Below, piece after piece: positions 55,272 through 64,000 of a DNA stretch of 64,000 bases. The translations under genes and the position numbers were made by a program. The notes beneath the pieces were generated by a model, which saw only the letters and a program-made list of their open reading frames with translations, was not told the origin of the DNA and made no database searches. The DNA is from Primula veris (lineage: Eukaryota > Streptophyta > Magnoliopsida > Ericales > Primulaceae): assembly GCA_963682055.1 (NCBI GenBank), contig OY821748.1, forward strand, positions 687,001 to 751,000, in the 5' to 3' direction. How positions within the stretch are numbered: position 1 is the stretch's first letter; each line of letters opens with the position of its first letter.

Positions 55272-56751
55272 TTGATATGAAATTAATTGCGCGTAAGATG
55301 TACTCTACGTGTAAAGGCGAGGGTTTTTGTTGAGCTAAAATATCTATAATTCATTTACTAATTGTGCAAACTTTACTTTTTCAAAAATTAAAAAAATATA
55401 TATATATCATTCTATTATAATAAAAAAAAATTAAAAATACTTATATATTTTTTTATTAATTACAATAATATTATGCTCACATAAAAAATAAAAAATAACA
55501 AATAATAATATTATGTGTCTCTCCTTAACAATCAAACAATATTTTAAGTTTTATACTATTTTTTTTTATTATCCACGTATTTGTATTATAACTCCACTTA
55601 TTTTTTATATTTTAATTGCATTGCGCGTCACACATGCAACGTGTGGGGCACTATTACGAGTATATATATATATATATGTTCAAGAAAAAAACTAGTAAGA
55701 TTTTTTAAATAATTGTGCAAACTTACATTCAAGAAAAAAAAACTATATTTGCCTGTGTAAAGGAAGATAAGCAGGAAACGAAATAAAAAACGAAAAAGTT
55801 AAACATTCGGGTAAAAAACGTGAAATCTACATTCTAAAACTTAGAATAATGGAAAACAAGAAACCGGTAAAAAGAAGCGGGACAGCTGGATTTTTGAAAG
55901 CCGAAACGGATTTATCATTAACTATGAATCAAACTATTCTTGATGTGGTTCACGTATTTATCTGTTCGGTTAATATTAAACACATACGGCGTTAGGTTTA
56001 TTGTTGTTTATCTCTTTTTTCTTACTCAACTAGCTATATCTACGACATCACTTTGTTGCCATCAAGCAGTGATAGACCGCCGTTGTACCATCCATATTTG
56101 CCACCATCCCGTCGGAGGACCATCTATACTAAGCAATTATGAGGACGGACCCAGCAATGTGCTACCATAGGTAAATAATTTTGTTATTACTATTACATTT
56201 TCATGTATTCTTAGGTCAAGTCGATGGTTCTCCGACTGCAATTGCTTCGAAATGATATTTTGAAGAAATGTTAAGTGAAATAATTCCGCATTTATAAGTA
56301 TGTATTTCTTTTTTTCACATGTGAATTCAGTATTATTTCTTTTCATAATTATGTAGTGAGCATTATATTTTATGACCAATAAACAGCGTTGGATGATATT
56401 AAGGATAATTATACCGATTAATGAGCACAGTTGTGTATATATTTATGTATGTGTGTGTATGTGATGATTTATGTATGTATGTATGTATGTATGTATGTAT
56501 GTGTGAGTTTTTGTTTGTATGTTGTGCACTCAATTTTTTTTTAATATAGAAATAGTTTTAGTACCATTAGCCTAGTTGAAAAAACAATTTTCTAATTTGT
56601 GTTTTTTTGAATAATTTTATATACACACCCGGTACATTCTTCCTCCGTATAGTGTTAGTGAAACACTAAGTAAAAGAATACAGTTTCATCTTGTAACGTT
56701 TTCGTGTTCGCTTCTCTTACAATAATATATAACATGAAGGATTGTATATAA
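55271..56751. other. Intergenic stretch with a TATG microsatellite
   Basis: AT-rich DNA; (TATG)n at about 56470-56502. An open frame at 55940-56170 has no recognisable homology and mixed composition; I do not call it a gene. Confidence 0.55.
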
Positions 56752-58311
56752 TGGCCTTGTTTGGTTAATGATACTTTTTACTTAATAATACTTTTTACTT
56801 ATGAAAAGTATAATGGTGTTTGGTTTGCACAAAAATAAGTATACTTATTTACTTACTTTTACATTTACTTACTTTTACTTATTTACTTACTTTTACTTAT
56901 ACTTATATTTAATTTGTTTGGATGTCATCTCATAAGTATACTTTTGGTGAAAAATAAATGTCTATAAGTAGACTTTTTAAAAGTAATTTTGATGATACTT
57001 TTAGTAGTAAGTAAAATACTCCTACTGTTTATATATGTTATGTGATAAACCTATTTCAGTATTGAATCCAACTTGTTGAATCTGAATGAACAAAATCTGT
57101 TATATTACTCAAGTTTTCATAACCAGATTAAAATTTAGGTTTTAATCTGAATGTGCTTTTAAAGTACAGTTCAAAACCTAGTTCCTATCATCATTATATT
57201 TTCCTAATTTTGTATTTTTAATCTTTAAATAATGAAATTTTGTTTGCTAGTTAATTATTTTGCATTATTCTATCAATCGAAATAAACAAGGGGTAATTCC
57301 TCCTAGATACCTCATATCAACTTATATTCCTCATAGATACCTTGATAATTTCACATTTCTCATAGATACCACTTTTTAATTATTTAGTTTATTTACTAAA
57401 TTGTCATACAAACCAAAATATAATATATATATTTTATCTTTCTACAAACCCAAAAAAATAGTTTTAAATTACAACAAAATAAAAAAAAACACAAAAAAAT
57501 AAAAAAAAATGAAAAAAATCACAAAAAATCATAAAAAATTATAAAAATCACAAAAAATCAAAAAAATTATACAAAATTATAAAAAATCACCAAAAATTAT
57601 AAAAAATCACCAAAAATCACAAAAAATTATTAAAAAATACAAAAATCACAAAAAATGAAAAAAAAATCACAAACTTTTAAAAAAAATTAAATTTTTTTAT
57701 TTTTTGTGATTTTTTTCATTTTTTATCAATTTATTATTTTTTTTATTTTTTTTATTTTTGTGATTTTTGTGATTTTTGTGATTTTTGTGATTTTTTTTTA
57801 TTTTTTTAAAATTTTGTGATTTTTTTGTGATTTTTTCATTTTTTATAATTTTTTTATTTTCTTTGTGATTTTTTTTTATTTATTTTTCAATTTTTGTGAT
57901 TTTTTGTGATTTTTTGTGATTTATTTTGAGATTTTATTTTATTTTATATAATTTTATGTGTTTTTTTTCCATTTTTTTATGAAATATGTATATAGCGTTT
58001 TGGTAAATAAAGCAAATAATTAAAAAGTAGTACCTATAGGAAATATGAACTTATGGAGGTACCTAAGAGTAATATAAGTTCAAAAGTGGTACCTATTGTG
58101 CATTATTTGAATAAACAATTCATTTTCATTCAAAAAGTAAAAGTAAAAGTAAACATATTTTACCAAACAACATTTTTAATGAAAAGTATACTTTTACGGT
58201 GTTCACCAAATAGCATTTACTTACTAAAAAGTAAACATAAAAAGTATACTTTTCAACCCACTTACAAAAAGCATACTTTTGAACATAAAAGACACGACCA
58301 AACGAGGCCAA
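56752..58311. mobile_element. Tourist-like nonautonomous element (1.56 kb, contains a nested insertion)
   Basis: The ends GGCCTTGTTTGGTT and GACCAAACGAGGCC are inverted repeats of the PIF/Harbinger style. Subterminal parts repeat AGTATACTTTT / AAAAGTATACTT motifs in both orientations. The target duplication is ambiguous (AAT or ATAA). Without the nested element at 57290-58109 it would be about 740 bp. Confidence 0.7.
57290..58109. mobile_element. Mutator-like foldback element nested in the Tourist-like element
   Basis: Flanked by the 9-bp duplication AATAAACAA (57281-57289, 58110-58118). The outer ends share inverted TAAT..C..TAG.TACC patterns; the core is a long imperfect palindrome with AAAAAATCAC repeats on the left (57470-57690) and GTGATTTTTT repeats on the right (57690-57950). 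No coding capacity. Confidence 0.75.
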
Positions 58312-58887
58312 TAAGTGTATACTGCATACCATTACGTGTGTTTCCCGCATACATTCCGTATATATATATATATACATCCATCGTGCCCATTGAATTTTTA
58401 TTCAACCAAGCATATTACCGTAAACGGATATATTAAATGTTGAATATTTAACATCAAAACTCGGTTTCCAACTTAGACACCCACTTATTCCGTTGTGAGG
58501 GATTGATTTTTGAAAACAAAAACAATATTTTTCTTCGTTTCCCTCTTATTTTTTATTTAAAAAACAACTTTTAACTTTTTAATGCTTTAAGCCTCTTACA
58601 CGTACAATCTTTTTAATTAACTCTCAAATATTTGCTCAGCATTGTTGATAATATTGCTTTACGAATACGAAGCATTGCAGAACTTCTATATTAGAGGTAA
58701 AAAGGGTAATGAAAAAAACAATTGAAATATATTACGTTGCCGAAATAGAAAAAAAAAGATATTGACAACACAGCAAAAAATAATAATATCAAAAGTGGGC
58801 ATAGATATCACAATTTAGGTTCACCCACTACACTTACAATATTCATTTCTATGCAACTATAGTATATACTAATATACATGCTACGAT
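58312..58887. other. Gene-free stretch
   Basis: AT-rich DNA with a TA run at 58361-58374. No gene seen. Confidence 0.5.
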
Positions 58888-59162
58888 TCACGTGTTTCTA
58901 GCTATCCATGGTTCATATGGAGCTACATTAGTGTGTTTGACCGATGCTTGAACTTTGACACCGCCTGTTCCGCAACCACCAGTAGGTAATAAAACCACAT
59001 TTGTCAAAGTTGTGAGTTGTAAAAATGAATCCGTAAGGAAGCGGAAGCGTTCTGCCTTAGAGAAAAGTCATCGTGCCAGTTATACGAAGCGAAGGTGAGA
59101 ATGTCCACCTGAGTAACACCGACATCTTCATACGTTATTCTCCCGTATCTAAGTGTCGTTTG
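58888..59162 (-). pseudogene. Unidentified decayed gene fragment
   Basis: A GC-richer island with two adjoining minus-strand frames that read like conserved protein: first GRITYEDVGVTQVDILTFAS and YNWHDDFSLRQ, then after a one-base shift TNVVLLPTGGCGTGGVKVQ and ending NVAPYEPWIARNT-stop at 58890-58888. I do not recognise the family. The frameshift and lack of a start suggest a remnant of a last exon. Confidence 0.45.
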
Positions 59163-60671
59163 TCAAAAACGGGATGAATATCGAAGGATTTTTAAATAGT
59201 GATGTAATCTTAAACTATGTAAAATACTTTTTGAATTTCTCGGACATTTTCCCAAAAAATAACATTCATGCATTTACTTATTTTGTTTTTGGAGGGTGTG
59301 CATTTACTTGTTATATACTTGAAAATCAACCCGTATTCATACAGTTCGTTTTTGACACTTTTGTTTTTTTAGCATCAGATGTTATGGATGTTCTTAAGAG
59401 TGCAGATGTTCTTAAATACTTAAAGAATTAATTTTGCGATCCAGAAACGACTAACATCGCAGCTTGTTGTTAGTTATTTCGTAATAATTTAGTAAAAATA
59501 GGGAGTAGTATAAATTTCGAGATAAATTATCATCAAAAGTAATAAGATGGTGATTTTGCTAACATAAAATCAAAACCAGCAAGACTCCTACTTTAAAGAT
59601 TACTCTTTGATATATAAATTAATAAACCCTTGGACACAAAATTTCCTTTTGTGATATTTCATGCATATTTGTATTGAAAGTTGAAGTCGACATGCGTAAA
59701 TATTATGGGCTAAAAACTTGAGTGGGACATATGGAAATAAACAAACAAACAATTTGGGTAGGCCCCTTTATTATAACTAGTCCTTGTCGTCACGTGAGAT
59801 ACGGGCTTAAGCAACAAAAACAAAATAAACGAAACGCCGACATACCAATTAAGTCATCACTTTTTGTACTTTTCACTCTTTTTTAAGTCTTTTATTTCAA
59901 TGTTACTGTATGGGTAGATCTTCGTGACACTTGCCAAAATAATTACTATTTCTTATTCAATTACGTTGTATACTATACTATTATATATAAAATACAAACA
60001 TTTTTACATTGTTGTACCTAGGGCTGAAAACGTACAAGACGAACCAATATCTTACAAACAGTGAAAACAACTAGCTAATTAATTATGTAACATTATGAAA
60101 TGTTATTATCATATAGTACTACTTATTATTCATTTAAAACTGTCAAGTTTAGGTTATTTTTAAATCTATCTCCAAATGATAAAGTAGTACACTTATTATG
60201 TAAAGTTATTGAAGGTGTAATCAATAAAAACTTAATTAACGCAATTTAATAAGAAAAAAAACAAAAAGAAATGTTTATGTTTGGAGAATATCTTTTGATT
60301 GATGAGACTGCGTATAAATGTGAAAGTGTAATTTCATCAATTAATTACATTAACCGCTCAGAAACTGAATGATGAATAATTAATTAAGCAATTGTAACAA
60401 AATAGCCTGTGTTTATTATGTCTATACATTAACATAGTAATTTATAGTTACAACATCTCACACCAACAAACTTATTCAGATTTATTTTTTAAATAAGTAT
60501 TTAGACTTCCTGATTATTATATCATGGTATAACGGAAATTATTTACAAATAAAGTAGTTTTAATTTACTCTATATGTAATACTCGACTATTTTACAGTAA
60601 TGCTATAGAACCAGACTGATTCAACCAGACTGATTACCATACAGTACTTTATGTAATTTTTAGAATTCTTT
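59163..60671. other. Gene-free intergenic stretch
   Basis: AT-rich DNA. The 92-codon plus-strand frame at 59153-59431 is low-complexity and hydrophobic, with no recognisable family. No element with clear ends was found. Confidence 0.5.
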
Positions 60672-61010
60672 TGAGACTCAACCAAAACAAAAATAAAACC
60701 TCAAATATAATATTTATGTAACTCTAGTTGAGACTACCTTAAATTTAAATATTAATTAAAAATATTTAAAATTTTAATGATTTTAATATATTTTATTTGA
60801 CGATTTAACTAAATAAAAATCCAAATATAATATTACAGAACTCTATTTGAGACTACTCTAAACTTAAATATTAATTAAAAATATTTAAAATTTTACTGAT
60901 TTTAATATATTTTATTTGACGATTTAACAAAATAAAACTCAAATATAATATTATAGAACCCTATTTGAGACTATCCTAAACTTAAATATTAATTAAAAAT
61001 ATTACATATA
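60672..61010. repeat. Tandem repeat of about 120 bp, nearly three copies
   Basis: CAAATATAATATT recurs at 60702, 60822 and 60940, with the flanking TTGAGACTA, TTAAATATTAATTAAAAATA and TTTTATTTGACGATTTAAC blocks repeated in the same order. Periods are 120 and 118 bp. Copies differ by scattered substitutions. Confidence 0.92.
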
Positions 61011-62093
61011 TGGCCGTACATTAAAAACCAGTGTGTTGAAAGTCTGATTGAGTGTATCTGGCTCATTAGCATTATTACTATTTTATGAATCTTAATTAGT
61101 CATGCCGCCACCACAATTTTAGAATAGAATATTTATGTAAATGATTTTTTTAATAGTGTTTAATTATAAAATTATATACATAACGTGGCATGCGTACATG
61201 GAAAGCATGTTATATATGACTTCTCTTAGCTTCTAAATACAATTAACTAATTGATTTAGTAGTGGGTAAGTCAATATCTACACGTATTAATTTAAAATTA
61301 TCATTTAAGTAAATGTTATTTAATTTATGTAACAGTGCTGCTTTAGCACGTGCAAGAACAACGCGTCTAGTTTGGTTGATTCTTGGTGCGGAATGTAGCA
61401 GCCGTTTGTCCACGTGTCCATTTTTGGTTGGGCAAGGACGATTCATATAAACAAAAGTACAAAAATAATTTTAGTATATATTTTAACGATTGAGATACCG
61501 AGTTACGAAATTTCGTCAAATTAAAGAAATAACAGTATAAATCGACGAGATTGCAGTCATTATATCTCATATTTGGGATCTATTCTTGACGTATTTTGAT
61601 AGAACTGCACTCATCATGTGGTAGACAAAAGAATGTGAGTGTAATTTCATCATTTTGTTTAACGGTGGATCATCAATTGTGACAAATTTCGTAGTTTGGT
61701 ACGTCAATTGTTAAAATTGGCAGTATAATACGTAAATCGTTAAACAGTGATAGCATAACACACTAAACGTATTTTTTTCCAATAAAAAAACGATGCCTTT
61801 TACCCGTTTTATTATTTTTAATGTGCACGATCTTTATTTATTTAGCTATAACTATAAGTAACAACGGTAGTTTTTACTTTTCTAAACTTAATTTGGTTTT
61901 TTACTTTATTTATTTATTAGTTTTGTGATCAAGACACCAGACAACAGATATCAAACCATCATTAAACACTCGTGTAGAGTCAAATTTGCAAGAACATTAA
62001 TGGTTTTAACTACATAATTAATTTTTTAAAACTATGTCAAAACTTAGACGGAAGAGGGGCAAACACTCCCAAAAATATGGTTTTACGTGACAA
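61011..62093. other. Gene-free stretch
   Basis: AT-rich with a GC-richer patch at 61330-61440 containing a CACGTG. Overlapping minus-strand frames at 61243-61570 show no family. Confidence 0.5.
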
Positions 62094-62328
62094 TCGACAT
62101 TTTAAACTCATGTAAACACAGCTTTTTTTCTATTTTCTTTTATCAAACAATACTATAAATACGTAAGTTATACATTATTATTTGTAGGTATGGAAAATTT
62201 TACGTTCTTATAATTTTATTTGATTTAGTCAAAACTAAAAATATTAACGTATAACTTGCGTATTTATAGTATGATTTGATAAATAAAAAACTAGAAGAAA
62301 ACTTATGCTTACATGAGTTTAAAATATC
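62094..62328. repeat. Inverted repeat with 80-bp arms (foldback MITE-like)
   Basis: Arms 62094-62173 and 62249-62328 are reverse complements with some mismatches: ATTTTAAACTCATGTAA...ATACTATAAATACG on the left and its inverse on the right. The loop is about 75 bp. No clear target duplication. Confidence 0.8.
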
Positions 62329-64000
62329 GGAGTGTTACGTGACAACATATTTTAGACTTCCTAACTTAAACATACTATTATTATATTATTATGGGATGGA
62401 CAGAACACTCATTTTCAAAATGTACTTAAACTCAAAGTTTAAAGGATAAAACATTGGTAATGTAGATAGAAAAAATTTGGTGGTTTGTGTAGAGAAAAAA
62501 AAATTGTTTTAGCCATCCAATCAAGAACTAGAAAAAACATAATATGGAGTATAAATTATTGTCTTTTACGGAAATTACTTTATTTTTGTAGGGATGCTTA
62601 GTTTGCATAGACTTGTTAAGTTTTATTGTTTTCAAATAACATTATACTCCATGTTTTGTTAGTCTAGTCAAATTACATTACTTATATTAAACAACCCAAA
62701 TTAAACTATTGACATGTCTATCAACGTTTCGACCCCGTATTCTTTCATCGCTTTTACTCGCTTAATTAAGTTGATTTATATATATTTGATGCGAATCATG
62801 CTACTGGTTACCATGATATGTGTAATTATTCATTCCCGGTCAGTGTTATGAATTATCACACCCCATATTCATTACGGTCACAATTTCTCATAACTAAACA
62901 CGATCAACATCGTAAACTTGCCATGACTTTATTCTATTTTTCTGTTGCAGGCTTGCATTCGATGACCGTATGACAAATCAACAATTGAAAAAATTGAAAA
63001 AAAAAAAACAGTTAAATATAAAGCAGAAATTAACTCATGAGCTCTTTGCTAAATTACAAGCACAGTAGTAAATTAGTACTAATATGAGTACACTAAACTG
63101 TAAAATATAATAAACCACACCATTCAAGTGCGTGCTACAATACAAAAACGTCAGCATAACTTATGAATATACGTCATGTATGTAATTTAATAATTCCAAT
63201 AAAATAAAAAAAAGTCCTGATACAATGTTTAGTTAGTATTTATTAGTAGCAAAATATTGAGAAATGGACACGTGACCTAACCATCTCTCCCTGTCACACA
63301 ATGGCAAAATAGTCATTTAACTAAAAACACACTCCTCTCCTCATGAAAAAACGCAGGGATAGTTACAAATAGATACATATCAATCAAATTAATTACAAAA
63401 AATAAATTTATATGCATTTATTTATAATTAGATACATATATTTATTTATAATTAGGTACATATGTCATAAAAAATAACAAAATATAAAAAAAATCAAAAT
63501 AATATTAAAAAAAATCAAAAAAATATTTTTAAAAAATCAAAAAAACTGTACATAATATCAAACAAGATTTGACATGATTAGATATAATTAAACAATATTA
63601 AACATATAAAATTAGACATGATTGAACATGATTAGAAATTATCAGACAATGTCACATATATTTTTTGTATACAAAATGTATTTTTAAATTTTTAAATTTT
63701 TTAATATTTTTTTTAGATTTTTTAATGACATATGTATATATTTGTAAATAAGTTTATAAAATATATATATATATATTTGTAAAAGAGTGATAAGTTAAAA
63801 ATAACCAGTTTTTTTTTTATAAATAAGTTTATAAATAGGTACTGAAATGTAAATTTACAAAAAAAAAAAGTAACTGTTCACATAGCTTATGCGGCTTTGG
63901 CGCGTTCACAAACCCAACCCCCACACTCAACACATACATACATACATACAGATACATATATACATATATATATATATATAGATACGTATATAGATACGTA
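62329..64000. other. AT-rich intergenic end of the window
   Basis: No gene. Around 63405-63740 AAAAAATCAAAA on the left and TTTTTTAGATTTTTT on the right, with ACATATGTCAT and ATGACATATGT, form another loose foldback like the one at 57290. The last 80 bases are CATA and TA microsatellites. Confidence 0.5.

Noticed and set aside
55940..56170. 76-codon plus-strand frame
   Set aside because: No family similarity seen; isolated in repeat-rich DNA.
59153..59431. 92-codon plus-strand frame
   Set aside because: Low-complexity Phe/Val-rich translation in AT-rich DNA, no recognisable motif, and it overlaps the start of a coding-like remnant on the other strand.
1..64000. CRISPR arrays, bacterial operons, rRNA or tRNA genes
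   Set aside because: None seen; the tRNA-like signal at 45199 is the box B of a SINE, and all gene structures are plant nuclear.

Overview
The window is nuclear DNA of a core eudicot plant. The evidence is a TIR-NBS-LRR resistance gene, a DYW-class PPR gene, DC1 zinc-finger genes, a LIN-9/ALWAYS EARLY gene with many introns, Sirevirus-like Ty1/copia elements, and AT-rich intergenic DNA full of MITEs. The species cannot be fixed from sequence alone.

Layout: 1-5967 is the left-truncated 5' part of a minus-strand Ty1/copia element (about 1548 open codons of gag-pol plus its 5' LTR). 5968-10467 is gene-free and holds a direct repeat of about 450 bp, one copy of which carries a CACTA-type MITE that the other copy lacks. 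10468-15299 is a complete five-exon TIR-NBS-LRR gene (about 1381 aa) with a C-terminal membrane segment. 15300-19557 holds foldback elements, MITEs and a decayed gene. 19558-21312 is an intact PPR-DYW gene. 21723-23247 is a GFS12-like WD40 gene fragment running into an inverted repeat made from a DC1 gene 5' end. 24878-27292 is a two-exon DC1 gene, followed by a broken partial copy. 28517-38483 is a duplicated, broken copy of the PPR 3' end, split by a young complete 8.6-kb Ty1/copia element (28621-37259, target duplication GAATC, two near-identical LTRs).

40104-53746 (minus) is an ALWAYS EARLY (LIN-9-type, DREAM/MuvB) gene that I could model in 22 exons, all with canonical splice sites and consistent phases. 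Its large intron after exon 7 contains five further exons in the same orientation encoding a complete CG-1 DNA-binding domain of the CAMTA family (CAMTA5/6-like). The five exons total 504 nt, enter in phase 1 and leave in phase 1, so they fit in frame between ALY exons. The next CAMTA exon has lost its acceptor AG and carries a frameshift, which would leave the following ALY acceptor as the natural partner. This possible ALY/CG-1 chimera is the most interesting feature of the window. The C-terminus of the same gene ends early, with decayed homologous sequence beyond the stop.

55271-64000 is intergenic: a Tourist-like element with a Mutator-like foldback nested in it, an unidentified gene remnant, a 120-bp tandem repeat, small inverted repeats and microsatellites. 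No rRNA, tRNA or CRISPR array was seen. Splice models are my reading of the DNA and have no transcript support.
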